From Thinopyrum elongatum (lineage: Eukaryota; Streptophyta; Magnoliopsida; Poales; Poaceae), in assembly GCA_011799875.1 (NCBI GenBank), contig CM022298.1:490585180-490649179 (forward strand): 64,000 nt of DNA. Direction: 5' to 3'. The translations under genes were made by a program, and so were the position numbers. Below the pieces are notes generated by a model. That model did no database searches, was not told the origin of the DNA, and saw only the letters and a program-made list of their open reading frames with translations. This document shows positions 1-10,777 of the stretch, piece after piece. How positions within the stretch are numbered: position 1 is the first letter of the stretch; every line of letters begins with the position of its first letter.

Positions 1-501
1 TGGGCACGACGCCGTCCGGCCATCCCCGGAGGAGCCACAGGTACAGGGAGAATCGCCGTTGAACACCCGATCCATCCCCACCATCCACGAGCCCAACCGT
101 CGCCGCTAACTCCGGCAATCACCGCCGGTGAGCCGCCCTCTCCCTCTGTTCTCTCTCCTCCCTGTGTTTAAACAGGCCCGGCCCCACCCGTCAGCCACTG
201 TGGGCGCACGCGCGAAGGGGTAAGTGGAGGCGTACTCTCCGTTTACGCCTTCGACGTGGCTGTTCGTCTGTTTTTCTGATTTTTCTGATTTTTGTTTATT
301 TAACAGAATTGACCAGGAACTTTGACTATTAATAACTTTTTACAGGAAGGTCCATTTGACCTGATTCTTTTTGCATTGTGTTTGTATCAAAGTCCTTTAT
401 TTTCCCACCAAGTTTGGTATTTTTTCCAACACTCACAGAATTGTTGGTGAATAAAAAGGCTTTATGTGACATTTTCTTTTGCTATTTGAAAATATTTTCA
501 G

Positions 502-558
502 AAGGCGATTCTTGTGGATTTGAAGACCAGGAGTTTCTGAACAACCCAACTAATCAAG
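502..558 (+). other. Exon-like segment 1 inside the 5' LTR of A
   Basis: It follows a T-rich tract ending TATTTTCAG (acceptor AG at 500-501) and precedes AAG|GCAAGC, a match to the rare GC-type donor. It is 57 nt long. In the open phase (2 nt, 18 codons, 1 nt) it reads GDSCGFEDQEFLNNPTNQ, acidic and aromatic. The 3' LTR copy is 9493-9549. Element D has a segment with the same phase at 53968-54069. Expression is not shown; this is a prediction from splice consensus and phase. Confidence 0.4.
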
Positions 559-1140
559 GCAAGCCAGGACATCCATATTATGAAGCATTTCATAGCATTG
601 CATAATTCATATTCATTTCTTGCATATATTTAACCTAGATAATTCATAGTAAATTATTTAAATGTTTAAAGTTGATAACTCAGAATGATATGATCAATAA
701 CTATGCTTGCTAAGTGAAATATAGTTGGTTGATCAAGAGTCACCTGTCCGGGCTTACCTGTCCAGCCACATTTGCCGGTATGGGACGGCCTTGACTTGGT
801 CTGGCTCGGTGCTCTTTCACCGGTACATCCAAAGAGGGAGGGTTATGCGTGCGTGCTACCCTGATCAGGTAGACGGCGATAACCCTGTGAGCCCAATTGA
901 GTTGTTTGCCGGCGTCCCCGTTTGGGACAGTTTAGTTAGGCCACGACGGTGGCAGGTGTCATGGGGTGGCACGGGGCCACCCAAGGCTTGACTCCGGGGG
1001 AGTGTGATTGCCGGTGGTATGATGAAAGAGTCATGGGTCAGACAGGTTTCGTTGGAGCAATGCTGGTCCACCCGAATGGGATCACGAGGTCAGTGCTCCA
1101 TAGTGTGGGTAAAGTGCGCAACCTCTGCAGAGTGTAAAAT

Positions 1141-1152
1141 CTATTCGAATAG
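1141..1152. promoter_or_regulatory. 12-bp perfect palindrome in the LTR core of A
   Basis: CTATTCGAATAG is its own reverse complement. It sits in a block that is also present in the LTRs of C (43332-43343 and 50915-50926) and, in a shorter but still palindromic form (CTATCGATAG), in D at 55249-55258. The function is unknown; a dimeric protein site or an RNA structure is possible. Confidence 0.6.
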
Positions 1153-1391
1153 CCGCGTCCATGGTATTGGACAGCCCGACCAGACCTCTCTAGGTGATCA
1201 ACCGTAATAACTGTAGTAATGCTGAAGAACTTGTCTTTCGAGCGGAAGTACCCATTGGTATTGAGTATTCCGAGGGTTGTGAGGCAACCCAGAGATGAAT
1301 AAGTTGGTAACAGTAATTGAATCACTTAAGACTTAACATGTTGATTTGCCATGCCATTATTTGCTGCGTAAATTGGTTGTCATGTGCTTGC

Positions 1392-1410
1392 GAGTACATT
1401 CAAAGTACTC
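1392..1410. promoter_or_regulatory. GAGTAC...GTACTC hairpin in the LTR of A
   Basis: GAGTAC, 7 nt, GTACTC forms a perfect 6-bp stem. It lies 19 nt upstream of the acceptor-like AG at 1428-1429 and is repeated in the 3' LTR at 10384-10402. C (43771-43790, 51354-51373) and D (55583-55605) carry equivalents. Confidence 0.6.
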
Positions 1411-1429
1411 ACCTGGCGTATCATGCCAG

Positions 1430-1554
1430 ATGCAGGAGAAGACTGGGACGAAGGTCTCTATGTCCATGTTGTGATGCCTAGGATGTGTCCTCAGCAGTGT
1501 CCTTGTGGATGGAGTTACTATCATGTTTCGCTACGCAGTAGTCTTTCGCCATAG
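1430..1554 (+). other. Exon-like segment 2 inside the 5' LTR of A
   Basis: It follows CATGCCAG. If joined after the single leftover base of segment 1, the frame starts with a GAT codon, continues AGEDWDEGLY, and stops at the TAG at 1552-1554. The matching place in the 3' LTR (from 10422) has a TGA at 10436-10438. This is a prediction only. Confidence 0.3.
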
Positions 1555-1790
1555 TATTCTGCAGTAATACCGAGGCCCTGATATGTTGGATAAATAATGT
1601 AGATATTGTCATAGCACTAGGTGTGCTTTTGGCCTCGATGATCATGTAATATATGTGAGCTTGTACTCGACTATTATCAATAAAAGTTCAGCTATGTTCT
1701 GTTCTAAGTTGTTGTGTGTTTCCAGAGGACATGATCTCTGGGTTGGAAACACAGGTAAACCAGTTCTCTGAGCCGGGGTGCCACAACGCT

Positions 1791-1802
1791 TGGTATCAGA
1801 GC
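1791..1802 (+). other. Primer binding site of A (tRNA-iMet)
   Basis: TGGTATCAGAGC, 5 nt after the LTR end, is the usual plant primer site complementary to the 3' end of initiator tRNA-Met. The same site follows the LTRs of C and, with one change, D. Confidence 0.9.
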
Positions 1803-1958
1803 CGTGCTAACTGTAGGACACCCTAGGCAACCGCGTTAGGACTGCGATTAGCATAGGACCTTGTGTGTGCATCTTGCTTGTTGCATCTTGCTTGTTGCAT
1901 GCCATGCATCGTGCATCATAATTCATTATGTTATTAACCTTTGCCATTGTGAGTGTAG

Positions 1959-2780
1959 ATGGCACCAGTTCCATATCACTACCATCATAAGCCCGAAGCC
2001 CACACTTTTCCGGTTTTGCTTCGTAGCGTCTGGCTTCGACTGTATCCCTACGGTGATGACCCAGTGTATCAGGTGTTTCGGGAGCAGTTGGGCGAGTCGG
2101 TATATGAGTACCATGCAGTAGCTTACCTGACCGCGACTTCGGATATTGGAAGCTCTTCTCGTTCTTCCAAGGGCGGGGTGGCTTCTACTCCGAAGTTGGC
2201 GATCCAGTTTGCTGCCATGGAGGCTATTACTGACTTGCGCTTCCACGAGGCTGAGATGCAGACCCATCCAGGTTTCCTCCACTATCCCACCCTGTCGCCT
2301 ACGACAAGGCGAGTCCTTTTCTCACTTGTAGACCCGGCGTGTGATCATGCGGCTGGTGTTTTGTCTCGCTACCTGAACGCCAGTTACCGTATGATCATTT
2401 CCTTGGCTGAGGTGCTGTGTCGTGTTCAGGGGGCACTTGCAGCAGTGACTCCAGCACCTCCTCCCGTAGTTCCACCTAGTTATCCACCACCAATTCCACC
2501 TCCGCGTGTGCTTGATATCCCTTCTGGTTCTTCTGGACTATCAGGCTTATCGTCTGGTAGTCGATTTGAGACCCCAGCTGAGTGGGCCTCACTTCTAGCC
2601 ACTCCTGCTCCGCCAATGCTGAGGCGACGTGCTCTTTCTCCCGTGGAAGGAGAGCCGTCCCAGCAGCGACGTCGTGTCTCCTTTGACCCGGTGACTCATA
2701 TCATCAGTTCTGATTCCGACTCAGGATCTGATGACGAGGACTCTTCAGATGGGCAGTGCTCGTGTCACCGATGCTACTAG
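1959..2780 (+). CDS. Extra ORF (ORF0) between 5' LTR and gag of element A
   Basis: A 273-aa uninterrupted frame. The ATG directly follows CATTGTGAGTGTAG, which looks like a splice acceptor. No known catalytic motif is visible. The first ~150 residues look folded and are related to the ORF in the same position of element D (56454-57224). Shared landmarks are VY-x-V-(F/Y)-RE near residue 40, an alanine-rich helix ending in LR, then an aromatic-proline stretch. After residue ~160 there is a proline-rich linker, a serine-rich stretch and an acidic tail (DSDSGSDDEDSSD) before SCHRCY. It remains open although gag-pol downstream has five stops. Extra ORFs before gag are known in plant Gypsy elements; their function is not established. 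Residue positions are approximate. Confidence 0.75.
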   Translation: MAPVPYHYHHKPEAHTFPVLLRSVWLRLYPYGDDPVYQVFREQLGESVYEYHAVAYLTATSDIGSSSRSSKGGVASTPKLAIQFAAMEAITDLRFHEAEMQTHPGFLHYPTLSPTTRRVLFSLVDPACDHAAGVLSRYLNASYRMIISLAEVLCRVQGALAAVTPAPPPVVPPSYPPPIPPPRVLDIPSGSSGLSGLSSGSRFETPAEWASLLATPAPPMLRRRALSPVEGEPSQQRRRVSFDPVTHIISSDSDSGSDDEDSSDGQCSCHRCY

Positions 2781-2969
2781 ACTGGAGCTTGAGTAGTAAT
2801 GCATGCGTCTTTGCATATGTCAACTGCCGTATGAGCAGTTTAGCCATGATATTCCCCTACTAGCTTGCCATGTATGATGTTGGGTTATATTGTGTAATTA
2901 TGTTGTTCTCTTTATTTGCCTTTTTCATGAATTTTCTTCGGTGTCATATTACTGTATTTCTCCTTATGG

Positions 2970-4130
2970 ATGTTGCTCATCGATTCGGTCTTTGCCATGG
3001 GAACAAAAATTAGGATGAAGAGAGGAAGTAGCAGTCAAGGCGGCGATGGAAACCCCGTCCGTCAATCCGCCAGGCAGGCAGGGCAACCGCCCGAAGACTT
3101 ACCACCACCACCACCTCAAGCATCAACCACAGATCAGATAATGAGAATGTTTGAGGAAAAGAGAAATCAAGACCTCATGGAAATCCTCAAGAGTATGCAG
3201 ACAATAGTAGGTCAGAATAATGGCAATGGGGTGCGTTCTAAACTGACTGATTTTCAGCGCACAAAACCACCCAGCTTTGGTCAGGCTGTGGATCCTATTG
3301 AGGCTGATGACTGGTTGAGAACCATGGAAAAGAAATTGGACATCACCCATTGTGAACAAGCAGATAAAGTTCCATTTGCCACTCATTATCTCGAAGGCCC
3401 AGCAGCCATATGGTGGGATAACACCAAGTTAATATGGCATGCTGAAGAGATTTCCTAGGAGAAATTCAAGGAGCTATTCCGTAAGTATCATATTCCCACC
3501 GGTATCATGAAAGTGAAGCAGAGGGAATTTCTAGCCCTCACACAAGGCAACATGACTGTGGGAGAATACTTAAACAAATTCAACAACTTGGCCCGGTACT
3601 CTCCTTATGATGTGGCCACCGAAGAGAGGAAAATAGACCGGTTCCTCGGAGGACTTAATCACGCCCTCCGATGTCAGCTATGCATGTTGGATTTCCCCGA
3701 TTTCCAGACATTGGTGAATAAGGCCTTCATCGCCGAGTGAGAGTACAAATCTGGGAATGATGATCGTAAGAGGAAGTTTGAGCCCAAGAAGGACAACAAG
3801 GAGTCGTATGCACAAAAGCTGCGCAGTTGGCAGCCAGGGCCATCTGAGAACAAACCAGTGTGGAACAATGGTGGCAACTACAATAACAAGCCAGTCAACC
3901 AGAGCAAGACCTTCGGCAAACAGCCAGTCCTAGAAGATTGTCGTCGCAACAACACTTGTTTCACTTGTGGCCAGAGCGGACACTACGCCAAACAGTGTCC
4001 TACTAATAACGAAAAGCAATCAGCTGACCACAAGCCACAAGTCAATCACCTTGGACACCGTCCCAACCACAACTTCAGCCATGGATGCGTCCATCATATC
4101 TCTGCTGAAGAAGTCTGCGAAGCTCCAGAC
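2970..4130 (+). pseudogene. Element A gag (broken)
   Basis: Frame 2970-4475 contains the Retrotrans_gag region (FGQAVDPIEADDWLRTME, PAAIWWDN, REFLALTQGNMTVGEYL) and a CCHC zinc knuckle, CFTCGQSGHYAKQC, around 3957-3998. The likely start is the ATG at 2998, which precedes a basic stretch; the ATG at 2970 is also in frame. In-frame stops TAG at 3456-3458 and TGA at 3738-3740 interrupt it. The product would package element RNA into particles. Gag, protease, polymerase and integrase share one frame to 7091, so this was one polyprotein. Confidence 0.93.
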
Positions 4131-4475
4131 CTCGTCCTTGGTATGTTTTCTGTCCATAACATACCTGCAGTAATTTTATTTGATTCTGGGGCTTCCCACT
4201 TGTTTATTTCACGGAGTTTCGCCACCTTGCATAAATTTTCTCCTTCACTTTTGGACAAAATCATGGTGGTACAATCCCCTGGCTCAATGCTCAGAACAAA
4301 TATAGTATACAAGGATCTGGAAATCTCAATTCACGGAGTCAAATTTCCAGCTACCCTTGTTGCTATTGAATCCCCAGGACTAGACATAATACTGGGAATG
4401 GACTGGTTGGCACCGCACCAAGTGTGCATCAACTACGCCACCAGAACAGTGACCATGGTGAACCCCGCCAGATAG
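4131..4475 (+). pseudogene. Element A aspartic protease (broken)
   Basis: A retropepsin-like domain in the gag frame. The active-site motif is [10 protein letters not shown] near 4175-4205, and the second conserved stretch is DIILGMDWL near 4385-4410. It ends at an in-frame TAG (4473-4475), after which the same frame continues to the reverse transcriptase. In an intact element it would cut the polyprotein. Confidence 0.92.
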
Positions 4476-4499
4476 ACCGTTCAATTCCTGGCCAGCAGA

Positions 4500-6143
4500 A
4501 TGATAACAAGAAAGGGCACGGCATATCAGACCACTGTTATGGATATGAATCTGATTCCGGTAGTGGGTGAATTTCCGGATGTGTTTCCTGAGGAATTACC
4601 AGGAATGCCACCCGACCGAGAATTGAAGTTTGCCATTGAAGTGATTCCTGGTACAGCTCCAATATACAAGAAATATTACCGTATGCCAGGCCCGGAGCTG
4701 GCAGAACTAAAGAAACAATTGGACGAGTTGCTACAAAAAGGATACATTCGTCCAAGCATCTCGCCATGGGGGTCACCAGTATTATTTGTCAAGAAGAAGG
4801 ATGGAAGTCTACGAATGTGCGTAGACTATCGCCAACTTAATGAGGTTTCTATCAAGAACAAGTACCCGCTCCCTCGAATTGATGACTTATTCGACCAGTT
4901 GAGTGGAGCACGGGTATTCTCCAAGATCGACCTTAGAACGGGATATCATCAATTGAAAATCCGAAAGGAGGATATCCCCAAGACAGCGTTCACCACTCGA
5001 TATGGACTATATGAATTTACAGTTATGGCATTTGGATTGACCAACGCTCCAGCCTATTTCATGAGTATGATGAATAAAGTTTTCATGGACTTTCTGGATA
5101 AGTTCGTAGTGGTGTTCATTGATGACATACTGATATACTCCAAGGATGAAGAGGAACATAAGCAACATCTCAGAGCTGTCCTAGAAAGGTTGAGAACCCA
5201 TCGCTTATATGCCAAGTTCAGTATGTGCGAATTTTGGCTGAAAGAGGTGGGATTCCTTGGACATATTCTGTCAGAGAAGGGAATAGTTGTTGATCCAAGT
5301 AAGGTTACTGCGGTCTTGAACTGGAAGACACCAGCTACGGTGACCGAAGTCCGTAGTTTCCTGGGCTTGGCAGGCTACTACCGTCGCTTCATTGAGGGCT
5401 TTTCTAAGATAGCCAAGCCACTGACGGAATTGTTGAAAAAGAACCAAAGGTTTATCTGGACAGACGAGTGCGACAGTAGCTTCCAGGAATTAAAGACAAG
5501 GCTAACCACAGCCCCTGTCTTAGTCCTCCTAGACATTCACAAGAGTTTCGACATATATTGTGACGCATCCAGGCGTGGAATTGGATGTGTGCTAATGCAA
5601 GAGGGAAAGGTTGTAGCTTATGCATCACGACAGCTACGACCCCATGAGGAGAACTATCCCACCCATGACTTGGAGCTAGCTGCTATGGTTCATGCCCTGA
5701 AGATTTGGAGACATTATCTTATTGGACAACGATGTCAGATATACACAGACCATAAGAGTCTCAAGTATATTTTCACTCAACCCGACCTGAACCTTAGACA
5801 GCGAAGATGGCTTGAGCTAGTCAAGGACTATGATGTTGGAATAAACTATCATCCAGGGAAAGCGAATGTGGTCGCTAACGCCCTGAGCAGGAAACAAGCT
5901 ACTGTGAATGCATTAGTTGAGAGTATGCATCCGAGCTTACAAGAAGAGTTTGTCAGGCTCAATATGGTGCTATGCGGCCCAATGACTCCGGACACGTTGG
6001 AAATTACTCCAACCCTCATGAAGGAAATCAAGGAAGCACAGAAGTCAGATGAAGAAATTCGGAAGATCAAGGAGTTAATTCAGCAAGGGAAGGCCAAGTC
6101 CTTCCGCATGGATGAACAGGGTACCGTGTGGTTCGAGAAATGA
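4500..6143 (+). pseudogene. Element A reverse transcriptase and RNase H
   Basis: 547 open codons between two stops. The RT motifs are in order: [16 protein letters not shown], then [17 protein letters not shown], then [12 protein letters not shown], then [10 protein letters not shown], and the catalytic FIDD at 5115-5126 (F in place of the more common Y). RNase H follows with [17 protein letters not shown] and [11 protein letters not shown]. The stretch ends in an in-frame TGA at 6141-6143. Domain order RT-RNase H-integrase is that of Ty3/Gypsy. Confidence 0.95.
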
Positions 6144-6167
6144 ATTTGTGTGCCAAGTTAGAACAAC

Positions 6168-7091
6168 TTGAGGCAACAAATACTCAAGGAAGCACATGAG
6201 TCGTCATATTCAATCCACCCAGGAGGTACCAAGATGTATCAGGACTTGAGAGAAACCTTTTGGTGGTCGGGAATGCGGAAAGATATAGCATACTATGTCG
6301 CCTGCTGTGACATTTGCAACAAGGTCAAAGCAGAGCATCAGAAACCCGCTGGGCTACTGCAACCTTTACCAGTACCCCAGTTGAAGTGGGACGACATATG
6401 TATGGATTTTATTGTGGGACTGCCCAAGTCCACGAGAGGCAATGATGCTATTTGGGTCATTGTAGACATCCTTACAAAAGTGGCGCACTTTATCCCAGTA
6501 AAGACCACCTTCAACGCAAATCAGTTGGCACAACTCTACATGTCCCGGATAGTTAGTCTGCACGGAGTACCCAAGTCTATCACTTCAGATAGGGGTTCCC
6601 TATTTACTTCAGCATTTTGGCTACGACTACATCAGGCTTTGGGAACCATGCTGAAACATAGCACAACATATCATCCACAGACAGATGGACAAACCGAGCG
6701 AGTGAACCAAATATTAGAGGATATGCTTCGGTCATATGCTCTCTCCCATGGACCCAAATGGGAGGATAGTCTGCCATATGCTGAATTCTCCTACAATAAC
6801 AGCTATCAGGCAAGTCTCAAGATGTCGCCTTTTGAGGCATTGTACGGACGGAAGTGCCGCACACCGCTGAACTGGTCCCAAACAGGGGATAGTCGCATTT
6901 TTGGCACGGACTTGGTGCTCGAGGCTGAGAGGCAAGTTAAGGATATCCAAGAACGACTTCGAGCAGCCAAGTCCCGACAGAAGAGCTATTATGACCCAAA
7001 GCACCGGGAAGTAACTTTTGAGCCCGGAGACTATGCTTATCTACGGGTAACTCCTATGAAGGGAGTAAAGAGGTTTGGTACTCGAGGATAA
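6168..7091 (+). pseudogene. Element A integrase (broken)
   Basis: It continues the same frame. The zinc-binding HHCC region (IHPGGTKMYQDLRE ... CCDICNKVKAEHQ) is followed by the D,D35E core: MDFIVGLPKS, ITSDRGSLFT and DGQTERVNQILEDML. C-terminal stretches [16 protein letters not shown] and [16 protein letters not shown] are typical of Gypsy integrases. The TAA at 7089-7091 ends the open part; a further TAG follows near 7153. Confidence 0.94.
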
Positions 7092-7222
7092 TTAGCCCCA
7101 AGATACATCGGCCCCTTTCCAGTGATTGCCAGGAAAGGCAGAGTCGCATATTAGTTGGAATTGCCACTAGCATTGTCAGATGTTCATGATGTCTTTCACA
7201 TCTCACAGTTAAGGAATGCATT

Positions 7223-7444
7223 GTGCCCCCAGCCAAGCAAGCGAATATGAGTGAGCTAGAGCTGGCTAAGGATTTGACTTATGAGGAAAAACCTGTTAGG
7301 ATCTTGGAAGAGATGGAAAGAACCACAAGGAATAAGGTGATAAGATTTTACAAGGTGCTATGGGAGCATCACACTGAAGAAGAGGCTACTTGGGAAAGAG
7401 AAGATTTTCTGAGATCCGCTTACCCATATTTGTTCCCTGAGTAA
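7223..7444 (+). pseudogene. Element A integrase C-terminal chromodomain-like segment, shifted frame
   Basis: A frameshift near 7213 moves the C-terminus into a new frame. It reads KPVRILEEMERTTRNKV, then FYKVLWEHH, then [19 protein letters not shown] and a stop. This matches the chromodomain-type tail of chromoviruses, thought to guide integration towards particular chromatin. The ATG at 7223 is not the native start. Confidence 0.88.
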
Positions 7445-7446
7445 CC

Positions 7447-7485
7447 GAATCTTGAGGACGAGATTCATCCTAAGGGGGGTAGGTT
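7447..7485 (+). promoter_or_regulatory. Hairpin and polypurine tract of A
   Basis: GAATCTTG (7447-7454), loop AGGA, CGAGATTC (7459-7466) pairs over 8 bp with one G-U. The polypurine tract TAAGGGGGGTAGG follows at 7471-7483, next to the LTR start at 7486. The tract primes plus-strand DNA synthesis. The role of the hairpin is unknown; C and D have it too. Confidence 0.75.
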
Positions 7486-8702
7486 TGTGACACCCTGATT
7501 TTGACAACTTTTTCTTTTCAAACTTTTTCTGGTTTTATTTGGAATTTGAATGGATTTTTGAATCTTTCACTTGGTCTTGGACATTCTTGAATCTTCTTCC
7601 AAGTGCTCCAAAGCTCCATCACCTTGCCAAAACCCTGCCAAGTACCCCAAGGATCCAAATTCCAATTAAAATTATTTTCCAAAACTCTTTTGTTTTATTT
7701 GAGGATTTAAGGCATTACTATGGGTTGTGAAGCAACCTATAGCTTGGATGCTCAGAAAATTCTCAAATAATTATTAAAAATCCTTTGGACTATATCTTGC
7801 CCCAATCTCCAAAAATATTCCATGGCCTAGTTCAAATATTTTTCAAAATAAATCATTTTTGCTCCTGGACAGTTTGGACCTTGGTGAAGGAAGTGTATGC
7901 TAGGATTGTCCAATTGCTCTCAAATTTTTGTGGCATGAGGACACCTACAAATAACCTTCCTCCACCAAGTTTCAACCCCAGGGGATCATTCTAGTGAGCA
8001 ACACTTCAACATTTTGATTCTGGACCAGAAATGTAGTTTGTACATGAACTACCCTCAAACTTAAACCAAATCACCTCAAATTTTGTCAGCTCCTAGTCCT
8101 TCCAACCTAAATCACTCTGGACATCTCCATTGGCCCTACCTCCATCTCTCCAACCCTCCAGATCCCTCCCAAGTTCTCTGTTAGGAACTGTTGCTGATTC
8201 TACCATTCATCTCAGACCGAACCAAGCCAAACCAAGGACACAGGTGAAATGAGGGATCGAAGGTCGACGTGCTAGACAAGAAATGCCAGGCATACGTGGC
8301 CTCCTGGTGCCAAGCACTGTGGTGAGCACGGTGCTGGCATGGTTGTCGCCGCGCTTTGCCTCGTGCCAGGCTTGGGTCTCGTCGAGGCGAGACGCCAGCG
8401 CCGCAGCAGCTTGTCCAAGCATGCCGACGTCGTCCCTGGATGCCACCTAGCCCCTCCAGAACCCTCGCCCTTGCCGGAGAAGCCCTCGGCGGCCACCCAC
8501 ACCCGCGGGCAATGTTTTGCCCGTGCGGTCATAGTGCGGTGCCGCTCGTTGTCTTCCCCCTGAGCTATCTCGTCGCATTAAGTGCTTCTGCTCGCTCCCG
8601 TCGCTTCGCCCCACGCCACGACGGCCAGCTCACCGTCCTTGCGCCAGTGGCGGAGCCACGTCGCCGCCGATCCAGAGAGATCGCCACACTCCTCCTCCCG
8701 GC

Positions 8703-8710
8703 TATAAATA
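8703..8710 (+). promoter_or_regulatory. TATA box of A LTR
   Basis: TATAAATA in GGCTATAAATAGCCCC, followed by C/T-rich sequence suited to a transcription start about 30 bp downstream. It is the only good TATA in the LTR upstream of the GC-rich segment. Confidence 0.7.
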
Positions 8711-9028
8711 GCCCCGCCTGGCTTCGTTTAGCTCCTCACCTCTCTCCCTCCATCCTCAATCGCCTCCCCAAGCAAGAGCCAAGGCCGAGAGGCCCTCTGG
8801 CCTCGAGCTTCACCGGAGCTCCGCCGTGAGTCGAGCTCCACCACCAGCTCTCTCCACTCCAGCTTAGCCCCACCTGAGACTACCATAGTGCTCAGTGCAC
8901 TCCACTAGAGCTCCCCGACCTCCTGCCCGACCGAATCATCGCCGGAATCGTCACCTCCGTCGACCACCGCAGCCACCACCCACCGGAGAAGAAGGGCACG
9001 ACGCCATCCGGCCATCCCCGGAGGAGCC

Positions 9029-9119
9029 ATGGGTACAGGGAGAATCGCCGTTGAACACCCGATCCATCCCCACCATCCACGAGCCCAACCGTCGTCACTA
9101 ACTCCGGCAATCACCGCCG
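9029..9119 (+). other. Possible first exon inside the 3' LTR of A
   Basis: An ATG at 9029 opens a frame (MGTGRIAVEHPIHPHH at the start) that stays open to GTGAGC at 9120 and leaves one base over, the phase segment 1 (9493-9549) needs. The 5' LTR copy has ACA instead of ATG at the matching place (40-42), so the start exists in only one of the two LTRs. Weak evidence. Confidence 0.25.
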
Positions 9120-9492
9120 GTGAGCCTCCCCCTCCCTCTGTTCTCTCTCCTCCCTCTGTTTAAACGGGCCCGGCCCCACCCGTCAGCCACTGTGGGCGCG
9201 CGCGCGAAGGGGTAAGTGGAGGCGTACTCTCCGTTTACGCCTTCGACGTGGTCGTTTGTCTGTTTTTCTGATTTTTCTGATTTTTGTTTATTTAACAGAA
9301 TTGACCAGGAACTTTGACTATTAATAAGTTTTTACAGGAAGGTCCATTTGACCTAATTCTTTTTGCATTGTGTTTGTATCAAAGTCCTTTATTTTCCCAC
9401 CAAGTTTGGTATTTTTCCAACACTCACAGAATTGTTGGTGAATAAAAAGGCTTTATGTGACATTTTCTTTTGCTATTTGAAAATATTTTCAG

Positions 9493-9549
9493 AAGGGGAT
9501 TCTTGTGGATTTGAAGACCAGGAGTTTCTAAACAACCCAACTGATCAAG
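9493..9549 (+). other. Exon-like segment 1, 3' LTR copy of A
   Basis: Copy of 502-558 with the acceptor TATTTTCAG, the donor AAG|GCAAGC, the 57-nt length and the open acidic phase all kept. Confidence 0.4.
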
Positions 9550-10670
9550 GCAAGCCAGGACATCCATATTATGAAGCATTTCATAGCATTGCATAATTCA
9601 TATTCATTTCTTGCATATATTTAACCTAGATAATTCATAGTAAATTATTTAAATGTTTAAAGTTGATAACTCAGAATGATATGATCAATAACTATGCTTG
9701 CTAAGTGAAACATAGTTGGTTGATCAAGAGTCACCTGTCTGGGCTTACCCGTGCAGCCACATTTGCCGGTATGGGACGGCCTTGACTTGGTCTGGCTCGG
9801 TGCTCTTTCACCGGTACCTCCAAAGAGGGAGGATTCTGCATGCGTGCTGCCCTGATCAGGTAGACGGCGATGACCCTGTGAGCCTAGTTGAGTTGTTTGC
9901 CGGCATCCCCGTTTGTTACAGTTTAGTTAGGCCACGATGGTGGCAGGTGTCACGGGGTGACACGGGGCCACCCAAGGCTTGACTCCGGGGGAGTGTGATT
10001 GCCAGTGGTACGATGAAAGAGTCACGGGTCAGACAGGTTTCGTTGGAGCAATGCTGGTCCACCCGAATGGGATCACGAGGTCAGTGCTCCATAGTGTGGG
10101 TAAAGTGCGCAACCTCTGCAGAGTGTAAAATCTATTTGAATAGCCGCGTCCACGGTATTGGACAGCCCGACCAGACCTCTCTAGGTGATCAACCATAATA
10201 ACTGTATTAATGATGGAAGAACTTGTCTTTCGAGCGGAAGTACCCGTTGGTATCGAGTATTCCGAGGGTTGTGAGGCAACCCAGAGATGAATAAGTTGGT
10301 AACAGTAAGTGAATCACTTGAGACTTAACATGTTGATTTGCCATGCCATTATTTGCTGCATAAATTGGTTGTCATGTGCTTGCGAGTACATTCAAAGTAC
10401 TCACCTGGCGTATCATGCCAGATGCAGGAGAAGACTGAGGCGGAGGACTCGATGTCCGTGTTGTGATGCCTAGGATGTGTCCTCAGCAGTGTCCCTGTGG
10501 ATGGAGTTACTATCATGTTTCGCTACGCAGTAGTCTTTCGCCGTAGTATTCTGCAGTAATACCGAGGCCTTGATATGTTGGATAAATAATGTAGATATTG
10601 TCATAGCACTAGGTGTGCTTTTGGCCTCGATGATCATGTAATATATGTGAGCTTGTACTCGACTATTATC

Positions 10671-10676
10671 AATAAA
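10671..10676 (+). terminator. Polyadenylation signal of A 3' LTR
   Basis: AATAAA in ATTATCAATAAAAGTTC, about 100 bp before the LTR end. The same signal is at 1679-1684 in the 5' LTR. Confidence 0.7.
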
Positions 10677-10777
10677 AGTTCAGCTATGTTCTGTTCCAAG
10701 TTGTTGTGTGTTTCCAGAGGACATGATCTCTGGGTTGGAAACACAGGTAAACCGGCTCTCTGAGCCGGGGTGCCACA

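Larger units (their letters stand above)
1..1785 (+). repeat. Element A 5' LTR (3' 1785 bp only)
   Basis: Near-identical to 8993-10777. It ends GGTGCCACA and is followed by the primer binding site. A polyadenylation signal AATAAA lies at 1679-1684. Between 721-960 and 9712-9951 I count about 15 differences, so the insertion is not recent. The TATA box of this copy would lie left of the window. The LTR holds the exon-like segments, the palindrome at 1141-1152 and the hairpin at 1392-1410 listed separately. Confidence 0.95.
1..10777 (+). mobile_element. Element A: Tekay-like chromodomain Gypsy LTR retrotransposon, 5' end outside window
   Basis: LTR retrotransposon in the order partial 5' LTR (1-1785), primer site, extra ORF (1959-2780), gag-pol (2970-7444), hairpin and polypurine tract, 3' LTR (7486-10777). 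The 3' LTR starts TGTGACACC and ends GGTGCCACA, an imperfect terminal inverted repeat. Position 2 of the window matches position 8994, so the left LTR lacks about 1.5 kb that lies upstream. The C-terminal chromodomain-like segment and extra ORF place it in the Tekay (Del) chromoviruses. It is dead: five in-frame stops and a frameshift break gag-pol. It sits inside the LTR of element B1, which resumes at 10778. The target duplication cannot be checked because the left end is missing. Confidence 0.93.
7486..10777 (+). repeat. Element A 3' LTR
   Basis: 3292 bp. An AT-rich start is followed by a GC-rich stretch (about 8380-9130), a mixed region, and a conserved core. It carries a TATA box (8703-8710), a possible donor GTGAGC at 9120-9125, the exon-like segments, a palindrome at 10132-10143 with one change, a hairpin at 10384-10402 and AATAAA at 10671-10676. 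It ends GGTGCCACA against B1 sequence. Confidence 0.95.

Noticed and set aside
8272..9114. Many overlapping ORFs on both strands in the GC-rich part of A LTR
   Set aside because: High GC makes stop codons rare; the frames are Pro/Arg/Ser-rich on both strands, have no domain and differ between the two LTRs. Only the short exon-like segments with splice signals were kept, at low confidence.
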